Assembly (NCBI GenBank): GCA_013812385.1
Contig: JACCTM010000257.1
Span: 1-6,788 of the forward strand
DNA from: Geodermatophilaceae bacterium
GTDB lineage: Bacteria > Actinomycetota > Actinomycetes > Mycobacteriales > Geodermatophilaceae
Reading direction: 5' to 3'
Length of the DNA: 6,788 bases
Every line of letters begins with the position of its first letter. Positions within the stretch are counted from its first letter, which is position 1. Made by a program: the position numbers and the translations under genes. Under the pieces are notes generated by a model. It did no database searches, was not told the DNA's origin, and saw only the letters and a list, made by a program, of their open reading frames with translations. Below are positions 1 through 6,201 of the stretch, piece after piece.

Positions 1-302
1 AGACCATCCTGCGTCAACCCGTCAGCACGTAGTCGGTCGCCGACGAGGGCAGGCGATCTGGCGCCGCGCATCGGCAGTGTCCCGAGGTCGACATTTGACC
101 AGCGCGGATCCACAAATCCTAAAGGCACCCATCGGCGTCGGCGAGTTCGACGTCGACCGGCAAGGCGCGCTAAAGAAGCGCTAGCTACGGTGGCTCAACT
201 ACATGAGACGACTCGCCGGATTCTCCGTCCTAGAGGGGAGGAGGACAGGGCAAGCGGTGACCCGTGTCAGGCACTACTTGACATAATGATGATTATCGGC
301 GT
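1..302. other. Region without a convincing gene
   Basis: No start-to-stop reading frame here looks like a gene. Plus-strand frame 1 is open from base 1 to a TAG at 304-306, about 101 codons. However, it has no strong G/C bias at third positions, is very rich in Arg, Ser and Pro, and resembles no family I recognise, so it is probably a chance opening. The stretch contains small inverted repeats: GCGCT/AGCGC at 167-181, GTCCT/AGGAC at 227-246 and ATAAT/ATTAT at 283-296. The last lies in an unusually A/T-rich patch just beyond the vapC stop codon. It may be intergenic or degraded sequence at the edge of the toxin-antitoxin locus. Confidence 0.5.
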
Positions 303-695
303 CTAGGAAAGTAGCCGCATTCCAGCCAATCGGGCTGCGGCCTGATCGAAGGTTGCCGTGTAGTCACAACCGGCCGTGATGCCAAGCTCGGTGATCAGGG
401 CGTCAGCGAAGTCCGCACCGGATGCGACCCTGTTGAGCGCACGACGGACCGCGTCAGGCCTCTCGAGGTTAATCTCTGAGGATTCCAGCAGCCCTTGCAG
501 AACAGCTGCGGCAGACGCCCGTTCGACCTTGTATGCGCGCCGCAGTACCCAATCAATTTCAACCAGGACCACGGTGCTCACGTAGCCCTGGTCGGACTCG
601 GTCAGATTGTCGAAGGTTCGGGTCGCGATTCCGGCTTGGACCGCGTCGTCCTGGGCGACGTACCGGATCACGACATTGGTGTCGAGTCCGATCAT
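303..695 (-). CDS. vapC: Type II toxin VapC, PIN-domain ribonuclease
   Basis: This 130-residue protein is a PIN-domain toxin, a Mg2+-dependent endoribonuclease that in this family cuts tRNA or rRNA and stops growth unless bound by VapB. The PIN acidic residues are visible: Asp5 in the N-terminal LDTNV motif, Glu46 in VLVEIDW, Asp95 and Asp98 in GADFADAL, and Asp117 in the ATFD segment. Length is normal for a complete VapC (about 125-145). Its ATG (minus strand, 693-695) overlaps the vapB stop codon in an ATGA arrangement, so translation is probably coupled and antitoxin is made first. The catalytic set is intact, so the toxin is probably active. The RNA target cannot be told from sequence. 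The family call is secure; the target and any physiological role are not. Confidence 0.93.
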   Translation of the reverse strand: MIGLDTNVVIRYVAQDDAVQAGIATRTFDNLTESDQGYVSTVVLVEIDWVLRRAYKVERASAAAVLQGLLESSEINLERPDAVRRALNRVASGADFADALITELGITAGCDYTATFDQAAARLAGMRLLS

Positions 696-943
696 CGGCC
701 AAGCGTCGCGGCGGAACCGGCACTAATCGCCTCGTCCATCTCTTCTAGGGTGACGGCCGGGCCGTTGATGGTGATGCTGCCCTTCAGGGAGGCGACGGAT
801 CGAGTCTCCGGAACCAACTCGTAGGCCCCGGAATCGGTTCGCAGCACAAAGTTCACTCGTGATCCCGACCGGAGGCCAAGGGCTTTTCGCACCTCGGCTG
901 GCACGGTGATCTGTCCCTTGCTCGTGACGGTGGATGCGGGCAT
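692..943 (-). CDS. vapB: Type II antitoxin VapB, AbrB/SpoVT-fold DNA-binding protein
   Basis: This 83-residue protein has an N-terminal swapped-hairpin AbrB/MazE DNA-binding domain at about residues 3-48, with the family hallmark TVTSKGQITVPAEVRKALGL followed by GSRVNFVL. The C-terminal part, about residues 53-83, contains LKGSITI and an acidic helix (VTLEEMDEAI) of the kind that wraps around and inhibits VapC. The length is typical. VapB neutralises the VapC encoded directly downstream and, with it, normally represses the shared promoter. The ATG at 941-943 is preceded on the minus strand by purine-rich GGTAAGGG, which can serve as ribosome-binding site and also overlaps a putative operator half-site. 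The gene lies 51 bp downstream of the LOG-family gene but appears to have its own promoter. Confidence 0.93.
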   Translation of the reverse strand: MPASTVTSKGQITVPAEVRKALGLRSGSRVNFVLRTDSGAYELVPETRSVASLKGSITINGPAVTLEEMDEAISAGSAATLGR

Positions 944-946
944 GTC

Positions 947-987
947 CCTTACCTTTCGATGATTCCTTACATCACGGTAAGGAGCAA
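947..987 (-). promoter_or_regulatory. Putative vapBC promoter with CCTTAC/GTAAGG operator
   Basis: Between the LOG gene stop and the vapB start there is a perfect 7-bp inverted repeat, TCCTTAC (964-970) and GTAAGGA (977-983), with a 6-bp spacer. A further direct copy of CCTTAC lies at 947-952. On the minus strand a weak promoter can be drawn: TTGCTC (982-987), a 17-bp spacer, then AATCAT (959-964). The inverted repeat fills that spacer, the expected place for an autorepressor site. VapB/VapC complexes are known to bind inverted repeats at their own promoters. The repeats are directly visible; the promoter boxes match the consensus only 3/6 and 4/6, so the exact start is uncertain. Confidence 0.5.
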
Positions 988-994
988 CGGAGTA

Positions 995-1561
995 CTAGTC
1001 CACCGTCCAGCGGTCGGCGATCGAGGGCGCATCGATGAGGGCGGTCAAGAGAGCTTTCGGGTCATCGGTGGTCACCAGTTGAGCCCGTGAGTCGGCCGGC
1101 AGGAAGCCGTCGGCGACCATCTGATCGCAGAAGGCCAACAGATGGTCGAAGAAGCCGGCCACGTTCAGTAGGCCGATCGGCTTTGCATGCAACCCGAGTT
1201 GGGCCCAGGTCCAGATCTCGAAGAGTTCCTCGAGGGTGCCGATGCCGCCGGGCATCGCGACGAAGGCATCGGCCTGCTCGGCCATCCGCGCCTTGCGGAC
1301 ATGCATGTCGGGTACGACCTGGAGGTCCGTGATCCGAACATGTGCAAGTTCGCGATCCAACAGGTGCTGGGGGATCACCCCGATCACCTCTCCCCCGCCA
1401 CCGAGCACAGCATCGGCCAGCACGCCCATCAGGCCGACATGCCCGCCGCCGTACACCAGACCATTGCCCTGCCGGGCCAGCTCGGCGCCGAACTGTGCGA
1501 CAGCAGCGGCGTGGACCGGTTGCCGACCGGTCGAGGCACCGGTGAACACACACACTCGCAC
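995..1561 (-). CDS. LOG-family protein (TIGR00730), probable cytokinin riboside 5'-monophosphate phosphoribohydrolase
   Basis: This 188-residue Rossmann-fold protein belongs to the lysine decarboxylase-like/LOG family, whose characterised members release a free base from nucleoside 5'-monophosphates (cytokinin nucleotides, AMP). Visible motifs are GGGHVGLMG at residues 38-46, MHVRKARM at 86-93, and the diagnostic PGGIGTLEE at 104-112, which supplies nucleotide-binding and catalytic residues. Length is normal for the bacterial family and no signal peptide is seen, so it is cytosolic. The start is a GTG at 1559-1561. An AAGAGG ribosome-binding site lies 8 nt upstream on the minus strand, although GTG codons two and four positions later are also possible. 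Older annotations of this family as lysine decarboxylase are misleading. The actual substrate here is not known. It is transcribed divergently from the membrane-protein gene at 1668. Confidence 0.88.
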   Translation of the reverse strand: MRVCVFTGASTGRQPVHAAAVAQFGAELARQGNGLVYGGGHVGLMGVLADAVLGGGGEVIGVIPQHLLDRELAHVRITDLQVVPDMHVRKARMAEQADAFVAMPGGIGTLEELFEIWTWAQLGLHAKPIGLLNVAGFFDHLLAFCDQMVADGFLPADSRAQLVTTDDPKALLTALIDAPSIADRWTVD

Positions 1562-1597
1562 TCGACTGACCTCTTCTCTCGTCGGGTTGTGACCTTC

Positions 1598-1619
1598 CTA
1601 CCCTGCCCATGCCGGGTAG
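1598..1619. promoter_or_regulatory. Inverted repeat in the divergent intergenic region
   Basis: Between the divergent LOG and DUF998 genes lies a perfect 6-bp inverted repeat, CTACCC (1598-1603) and GGGTAG (1614-1619), with a 10-bp spacer. Its position in a 106-bp divergent promoter region makes it a candidate operator. No convincing -10/-35 pair could be drawn on either strand, and six-base arms may arise by chance in G/C-rich DNA. Confidence 0.25.
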
Positions 1620-1667
1620 ACGCTGTTGCTCCGGCAGGCGCTGCCTCGTTCGTGACACCATGAATGC

Positions 1668-2399
1668 GTGGACGATTGGGCGGGTCGTCACGGTGGCGTG
1701 ACAGCGCGCGTCTTGGACGCAGCGCTCGTTGTCATGATCCTGGGGGCGCTCTGCGTTCTCGCCATGCAGGCTGTCAGCGGCGACTGGTTCCCGCCCGACG
1801 TGTCGATCAGCCAGTACGGCGTCGGAACGTACGGCTGGACGCTCACGGTCACCCTGCTGTTCCTGGCCGCCGGCTCGGCGCTTCTGCTCTGGGGGGCCTA
1901 CCGGCTGTCGGCCGCTCGTCAATGGCGGGTCGTCCTGCCGTGGACTGTCTGGATCCTCGCTCTGGTTGTGATGGCCTTTGTCCCGACCAACGAATGGCCG
2001 GCACCGTTGAGCTTGACCGGCCAGATACATCAGGCGGCTGCTGTCCTCGGGCTGTTCGTGGCGCCCATCGCCGCGATGCTGATGGTCGGGGTCCGTGCGG
2101 GTCCTAACGGACATACCGTCGGTACGGCGGGCAGGCGCGCCGCAACCGTCGCCGTGGGCAGCGGACTGCTGGGTTGGTTCTTCTTGGTGCTTCTGCTGCT
2201 CACCAATATCGACATGGATGTGACCGGGCTCGGCTACCAGCGGGCGTGGTCGCTGCACCAGACCATCGCGGTGGTCCTGGACATCATCATGGTCTTCGCT
2301 CTGATCATCAGCTTGCGGGCCCAGGCAGCAACCGCTCGGGCACGGGCCCAACCGTCCCCGGCTTCGTCACCGACGACTTCCAGGTCCGTAGCGCGGTGA
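1668..2399 (+). CDS. DUF998 family six-helix membrane protein
   Basis: This 243-residue integral membrane protein has about six hydrophobic helices, near residues 15-36, 56-77, 87-105, 119-142, 160-179 and 197-216. The segment SQYGVGTYGW (48-57) before helix 2 and GQIHQAAA (118-125) leading into helix 4 match the pattern of DUF998 proteins, a family without an assigned function. The C-terminal 25 residues are a Ser/Pro/Arg-rich tail. The GTG at 1668 gives the full first helix but has no clear ribosome-binding site; GTG at 1698 (residue 11) is an alternative start that also keeps all helices. Its stop overlaps the GTG of the GDPD gene (GTGA, 2396-2399), which suggests co-translation and a link to lipid metabolism at the membrane. 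That link rests on position only. Confidence 0.75.
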   Translation: MDDWAGRHGGVTARVLDAALVVMILGALCVLAMQAVSGDWFPPDVSISQYGVGTYGWTLTVTLLFLAAGSALLLWGAYRLSAARQWRVVLPWTVWILALVVMAFVPTNEWPAPLSLTGQIHQAAAVLGLFVAPIAAMLMVGVRAGPNGHTVGTAGRRAATVAVGSGLLGWFFLVLLLLTNIDMDVTGLGYQRAWSLHQTIAVVLDIIMVFALIISLRAQAATARARAQPSPASSPTTSRSVAR

Positions 2400-3190
2400 C
2401 CCGCGCCTCCCACGGGCCAGCACCGCGTTTTTCCTTTCTGGACAGTCCCACACCGTTGGCTTTCGTCCACCGTGGCGGCGCGAGCCACGGCGTAGAGAAC
2501 TCGTTGACTGCCATCTCGGCGGCCGTCGAACTGGGCTACCGCTACCTCGAGACCGATGTGCACACCACTGCCGACGACGTCGCCGTGGTCTTCCATGACC
2601 GGACATTGGATCGGGTCACCGATCGCACCGGCCGGATCGACCGCCTGCCGTGGGCACACGTCAGAAAGGCACGCATTGCGGGCTCCGAGCCGATTCCCCG
2701 GCTCGATGAACTCCTGGACGGATTTCCGGATCTGCGGATCAACATCGATCTGAAGTCCCCCGGCGCGGTCGCTGGCGTCACCCGGGCGATCCTGCGGACC
2801 GGGACGGTCGACCGGGTGTGCATCGCATCCTTCCTCGATGCACGGATCGAGGCGGCGCGACGCGTTCTCGGGCCCCGGCTGTGTACCTCCCTCGGCAGGC
2901 GCGGGGTGGCCGCGCTGCGGCTGGCCTCCTTCTCGCCGCGGGCCAGCGCCATGCTCCGCCTACGGGCGGCCTGCGCGCAGGTGCCCATGTCGGTAGCCGG
3001 ACGACCGGTGGTCGATCGTAGGTTGCTCGATACGGCGCACGCCCTGGGCATGCAGGTCCATGCCTGGACCCTGAACTCGCGGTCCGAGATCACCCAAGCC
3101 TTGGACGTCGGCGTGGACGGCATCATGACCGACGCACCGACGGTGTTGCGCGACGTACTCGAGAGCAGGGGGCAGTGGCCGAGCAGCTGA
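2396..3190 (+). CDS. Glycerophosphodiester phosphodiesterase, cytoplasmic (UgpQ-like)
   Basis: This 264-residue enzyme hydrolyses glycerophosphodiesters, the deacylated phospholipids, to glycerol-3-phosphate and an alcohol. The TIM-barrel GDPD motifs appear in order: VHRGG with His25, EN (34-35), ETDVH (52-56) with metal ligands Glu52 and Asp54, FHD with general acid/base His67, NIDLK (116-120), HAWTLN (222-227) and the closing GVDGIMTDAP (239-248). Asp118 stands where many family members have Glu (NIEIK); I believe this is common in actinobacterial UgpQ2-like members. No signal peptide is seen, which indicates intracellular action. The same frame stays open upstream to 2174, but the GTG at 2396 is chosen because it gives a family-length protein and a 4-bp overlap with the preceding gene. 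The 3' end overlaps the acyltransferase gene by 16 bp. Substrate head group is not deducible. Confidence 0.92.
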   Translation: MTRASHGPAPRFSFLDSPTPLAFVHRGGASHGVENSLTAISAAVELGYRYLETDVHTTADDVAVVFHDRTLDRVTDRTGRIDRLPWAHVRKARIAGSEPIPRLDELLDGFPDLRINIDLKSPGAVAGVTRAILRTGTVDRVCIASFLDARIEAARRVLGPRLCTSLGRRGVAALRLASFSPRASAMLRLRAACAQVPMSVAGRPVVDRRLLDTAHALGMQVHAWTLNSRSEITQALDVGVDGIMTDAPTVLRDVLESRGQWPSS

Positions 3191-4041
3191 ACGGTGTTGT
3201 GCCCGATTGGGTGAACCGGCAGAGCGCGATAGCCGCCCAGCCGCTGTGGCCGGCATGGGACGCGCTGCTCCACTATGGCGCCGCGTTGGCCAGTCTGCCA
3301 GGCCGGGTGAGCGTCACCGGAAGTGTGGATCCGGACTTGCTTGCCGGACCACTCATCGTGGTGGCCAACCACATTGGTGACTATGACGCAATCGTGCTCG
3401 CGCCCTCGCTGTACAAGGTCGGTATCCGGCCACGATTCCTGGCCACCCGTGGACTGATGAACGCCAAGGTCGTCGGGCCGCTACTCGAGCGGGCCGGCTG
3501 TATCCGTGTGGACCGGGGTAGCGACGACGCCCGGCATGCCATGACCGTGACCGACAGCGCGCTGGCCAACAAAGGGCACATCGTCGTGTACCCCGAGGGT
3601 CGGATCGGACTCGATCGTGATCTCTGGCCCGAGCGCGGACGCAGCGGGGTTGCCCGCATGGCGTTGCGCTCCAGGGTTCCGGTCATCCCGGTCAGCTCGT
3701 GGGGAGCTCATGAGGTGCTGTGTTACGCCGACGACAGGCGCAAGTTGAACAGTTTCGCCCGCGCTCTGTGGCAGCAGCCGTTGATGAAGGTCCACGTCGG
3801 GACACCAGTCCCTCTCGACGACCTCGTCGCATCGCGGATGGGTGATGCCAACCGGGCCCGCGAACGGATCATTGCGGCCATCACGATGCAACTTCAGGTG
3901 CTGCGCCGGAGCGAACCAGGTCGCCCCCGACACCTGGACTTGACCCGCCCCTGTCCGGAGCAGAGCACAGCTGCCTTTCCCGGCGGAATTGTGCCCGAAC
4001 ATCTGCGCACGCTGATTACAGCGGCGCGTGACACCCCTTAG
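3175..4041 (+). CDS. PlsC-like 1-acylglycerol-3-phosphate acyltransferase family protein
   Basis: This 288-residue protein has a PlsC/LPLAT acyltransferase core. Motif I is NHIGDYD, with catalytic His66 and Asp71 (HX4D). Motif II is GCIRVDRGS (108-116), motif III is YPEGR (139-143), and motif IV is VPVIPV (168-173). Family enzymes transfer an acyl chain from acyl-CoA or acyl-ACP to lysophosphatidate or related acceptors at the inner membrane face. Motif III reads EGR followed by IGLDRDLW rather than the usual EGTRS, so the acceptor may differ from standard lysophosphatidate. About 60 C-terminal residues after the core are not recognised. The GTG at 3175 lies inside the end of the GDPD gene, with AGGGGG at 3167-3172 just before it as ribosome-binding site, so the two are probably translated together. 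Family is secure, acceptor is not. Confidence 0.88.
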   Translation: MAEQLNGVVPDWVNRQSAIAAQPLWPAWDALLHYGAALASLPGRVSVTGSVDPDLLAGPLIVVANHIGDYDAIVLAPSLYKVGIRPRFLATRGLMNAKVVGPLLERAGCIRVDRGSDDARHAMTVTDSALANKGHIVVYPEGRIGLDRDLWPERGRSGVARMALRSRVPVIPVSSWGAHEVLCYADDRRKLNSFARALWQQPLMKVHVGTPVPLDDLVASRMGDANRARERIIAAITMQLQVLRRSEPGRPRHLDLTRPCPEQSTAAFPGGIVPEHLRTLITAARDTP

Positions 4042-4087
4042 GCTGCCCAGCCATGGGGACCGAAGTGGACGCGTGCGGAGACGAGCA

Positions 4088-5461
4088 GTGAGCACCGCAG
4101 CGTTGGATCGGAGTTCGGTCGAGACACCCGGCGGCCGAGGCCAGGTGGTGGCCTGGGGGCTGTGGGACTGGGGCTCGGCGGCCTACAACGCCGTCATCCT
4201 CACCTTCGTCTTTTCCGTGTACCTGACGGACTCGGTCGGCGCCGATCCGGTTAACCCGGACCAATTCCCTGGATCGGTCAGCGCGAACAGTTGGCTTGCC
4301 TGGTCGATCGCGATCGCCGGACTGTTCATCGCTTTGCTTGCGCCGGTCACCGGCCAACGCGCAGACGCTGGTGGTCATCGCAAGCTCGCCCTCGGCGTCT
4401 GGACCGGACTGGTCGTCGTCGCCACAGCGGGTCTTTTCTTCGTCCGCGACGAGTACTCCTATCTCTGGCTCGGGCTCGTGCTGCTGTCCCTCGGGTCGAT
4501 CTTCTTCGAGTTCGCCTCCGTCTCCTACAACGCGATGCTGCGCCAAGTATCGACTCCGGACAACATCGGTCGGGTTTCTGGATTCGGCTGGGCGATGGGC
4601 TACTTCGGCGGGATCGTGTTGCTGCTGTTGGTCTACGTCGGGTTCGTCAGCGGCGATGGAGAGACCAGGGGCGCGTTGGGGATCAGCACCGACGGCGGCC
4701 TCAACATCCGAGTGATCGCGCTGGTCGCCGCGCTCTGGTTCGCGCTGTTCGCGATCCCGGTCCTGCTGAAAGTCCCGGAGACGCCCGGGCTGTCCAAGGA
4801 GAAACGGCTCGGATTTTTCGCCTCGTACCGGAAGTTATTCGCTGATCTGAAAGAGCTTTACCGCACCGACCGGCACACGGTCTACTTCCTCGGGGCCAGT
4901 GCCTTGTTCCGGGACGGTCTGGCCGCCATCTTCACCTTCGGCGCCGTCCTGGCCGTCACGGTGTACGGCATCAACGAGGCCGATGTTCTGATCTTCGGCG
5001 TTGCTGCGAATGTGGCCTCGGCTCTGGGAGCGATCCTCGGCGGTCGACTGGACGACCGGATCGGTCCCAAGGCGGTGATCATGGGTTCACTGGTCGGGAT
5101 GTTGGTCAGCGGCGGTATCTTGGCCTTCTTGTCCGGCCCGACCGCCTTCTGGATCTTCGGACTGGCCTTGACTCTGTTCGTGGGGCCGGCCCAGTCGTCC
5201 TCACGCACCTACCTCGCCCGGCTGACCCCGCCCGGTAAGGAAGGGCAGATGTTCGGTCTCTATGCGACCACCGGTCGCGCGGTGTCCTTCTTGGCGCCGA
5301 GCCTGGTCGGATTCTTCACCTTCGCCTTTGACTCCGACCGGGCCGGGATCGTCGGCATCCTGATTGTTCTGGCTGCCGGAACGATCGCGCTCTGGGGGGT
5401 ACGGCCGCCCACCCCCGACCGGGACGCAGCACACGTCGCACCGGTCACCCGGGAGCCCTGA
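4088..5461 (+). CDS. MFS transporter, UMF1/Atg22-like family
   Basis: This 457-residue, roughly 12-helix permease of the major facilitator superfamily is placed in the UMF1 (Atg22-like) group. The placement rests on the N-terminal LWDWGSAAYNAVILTFVF segment (25-42), FASVSYNAML (142-151) in the first half and SRTYLARLTPPGKEGQMFGLY-type residues near 372-391. The middle cytoplasmic loop runs at about 228-265. The frame is open from a GTG at 4028, which overlaps the acyltransferase gene by 14 bp. The GTG at 4088 is preferred because GGAG (4077-4080) sits 7 nt before it and the extra 20 residues are only an Arg-rich leader. Bacterial members have no well-established substrate. Its position behind GDPD and PlsC-like genes suggests a glycerophosphodiester or lipid-precursor cargo, which is inference. 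Confidence 0.87.
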   Translation: MSTAALDRSSVETPGGRGQVVAWGLWDWGSAAYNAVILTFVFSVYLTDSVGADPVNPDQFPGSVSANSWLAWSIAIAGLFIALLAPVTGQRADAGGHRKLALGVWTGLVVVATAGLFFVRDEYSYLWLGLVLLSLGSIFFEFASVSYNAMLRQVSTPDNIGRVSGFGWAMGYFGGIVLLLLVYVGFVSGDGETRGALGISTDGGLNIRVIALVAALWFALFAIPVLLKVPETPGLSKEKRLGFFASYRKLFADLKELYRTDRHTVYFLGASALFRDGLAAIFTFGAVLAVTVYGINEADVLIFGVAANVASALGAILGGRLDDRIGPKAVIMGSLVGMLVSGGILAFLSGPTAFWIFGLALTLFVGPAQSSSRTYLARLTPPGKEGQMFGLYATTGRAVSFLAPSLVGFFTFAFDSDRAGIVGILIVLAAGTIALWGVRPPTPDRDAAHVAPVTREP

Positions 5462-5473
5462 CCCTCGGCTCAT

Positions 5474-5489
5474 CGACTGCCTGCAGTCG
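5474..5489 (+). terminator. Possible hairpin terminator after the MFS gene
   Basis: A short perfect stem, CGACTG (5474-5479) and CAGTCG (5484-5489) with a CCTG loop, lies 12 bp after the MFS stop codon. No T-run follows it directly; six Ts occur only at 5524-5529, about 35 bp further on, without a good stem next to them. It may act as a weak or T-less terminator or do nothing. Confidence 0.3.
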
Positions 5490-5609
5490 CCGACGCAGCC
5501 GGCACCCGAGAGGTCGATCGGACTTTTTTGTTGCACCGGCAATCCATCCAGCCCCACTGTCCGAATGCTGTGTGCGGGGGAATCGGGGAGTTCACGTGGG
5601 TCGGCTAAT

Positions 5610-5636
5610 GGGAATCATCCCGGCCGGTACGACGTT
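5610..5636 (+). promoter_or_regulatory. SigR/SigH-type (thiol-stress ECF sigma) promoter of rbpA
   Basis: GGGAAT at 5610-5615 is followed by exactly 18 bp and then GTT at 5634-5636. This matches the established GGAAT-N18-GTT consensus of Streptomyces SigR and related group ECF sigma factors such as mycobacterial SigH. The predicted transcription start is near 5643, giving a leader of about 27 nt that carries the rbpA ribosome-binding site. The rbpA gene of Streptomyces coelicolor is a known SigR target, so position and sequence agree. Whether a housekeeping promoter also lies upstream is not visible. Confidence 0.75.
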
Positions 5637-5669
5637 GGCTCCATTAGCACAGTCCAGGAAGGGATCACA

Positions 5670-6014
5670 ATGGGAGAGCGCTCATTGCGCGGTAGTCGGC
5701 TCGGCAGCATCAGCTACGAGACGGACCGCAACGCCGAGCCGATTGCACGGCAACTGATGCAGTACAAGTGCGCTAACGGACATTCCTTCGCGGTTCCTTT
5801 CGCCGATGACGCCGAGGTGCCGTTGGTGTGGGAGTGCAAGAACGACGGATTGCCCGCCCGCCTGGTCGGTGGTGGCGAGCCGGCAGCCAAGAAGGGCAAG
5901 CCACCGCGGACCCACTGGGACATGCTTCTGGAGCGGCGTAGCATCGACGATCTCGAAGAGGTTCTGGCCGAAAGGCTGGAAGTCCTGCGCGGACGCCGCG
6001 CTCGCTCGGCCTGA
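5670..6014 (+). CDS. rbpA: RNA polymerase-binding protein RbpA
   Basis: This 114-residue protein binds RNA polymerase and the principal sigma factor and stabilises the open promoter complex in Actinomycetota. The parts appear in order: N-terminal tail with LRGSRLGSISYETDR (6-20), core domain (about 28-67), basic linker KKGKPPR (74-80), and the C-terminal sigma-interaction domain starting THWDMLLERRS (81-91) and rich in Glu/Arg. The core keeps Cys34, His38 and Cys56 of the Streptomyces-type zinc site, but the position of the fourth ligand (Cys59 in S. coelicolor, as I recall it) is Asp59 (WECKNDG). Mycobacterial RbpA lacks the zinc site altogether, so this is an intermediate state. ATG at 5670 has a strong ribosome-binding site, AGGAAGGGA (5656-5664). 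It is probably driven by the SigR-type promoter at 5610 and ended by the hairpin at 6047. Confidence 0.97.
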   Translation: MGERSLRGSRLGSISYETDRNAEPIARQLMQYKCANGHSFAVPFADDAEVPLVWECKNDGLPARLVGGGEPAAKKGKPPRTHWDMLLERRSIDDLEEVLAERLEVLRGRRARSA

Positions 6015-6046
6015 GCCCAGCCCAGCAGCCAGCTGAGGCACGTAGG

Positions 6047-6081
6047 AGAATCGCCCGGTCCCCGGACCGGGCGATTCTTTG
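6047..6081 (+). terminator. Strong intrinsic terminator of rbpA
   Basis: A perfect stem of about 14 bp begins AGAATCGCCCGGTCC at 6047 and its complement ends at 6078. The loop is about 4 nt, and TTT runs through 6080. It starts 32 bp after the rbpA stop codon. The arms begin with AGAA and end with TTCT, so the hairpin could also stop transcription coming from the right. The T-tract is short, as is common in G/C-rich actinomycetes, but the stem is very stable. Confidence 0.85.
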
Positions 6082-6201
6082 CGTGGTGCTCGTGCATCGG
6101 TACGGCGATGGACCATTGATTTCACTGCTGAGTCGGAGAAGGCTGCGCGCCAGCGACTAGATCCGGGAACGGCCCGGACGGCTGACCAGCGCGAGGCTGC
6201 C

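Noticed and set aside
278..306. Perfect TTGACA (278-283) suggesting a plus-strand promoter running antisense into vapC
   Set aside because: At 16-19 bp spacing the downstream hexamers (GTCTAG, TCTAGG and neighbours) match a -10 box poorly. The match is likely chance.
1..306. Plus-strand frame open from base 1 to the TAG at 304-306, possible 3' end of a gene
   Set aside because: It shows weak third-position G/C bias, a low-complexity Arg/Ser/Pro composition and no recognisable motif. Long chance openings are common in G/C-rich DNA.
1062..2351. Long minus-strand open frame of 429 codons across the LOG gene and the DUF998 gene
   Set aside because: It is rich in Arg, Gln, Pro and His without domain logic. 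It runs antisense to a clear membrane protein and overlaps LOG in another frame, so it is a shadow of the real genes.
2174..2395. Upstream extension of the GDPD reading frame to the ATG at 2174
   Set aside because: The extra 74 residues lie wholly inside the DUF998 gene and look like out-of-frame translation. The GTG at 2396 gives a normal-length enzyme and a typical 4-bp overlap.
5578..5604. A second GGGAAT at 5578-5583 as another SigR-type promoter
   Set aside because: No GTT lies 17-19 bp downstream (CGG is found at N18), so it does not meet the consensus that the copy at 5610 fits exactly.
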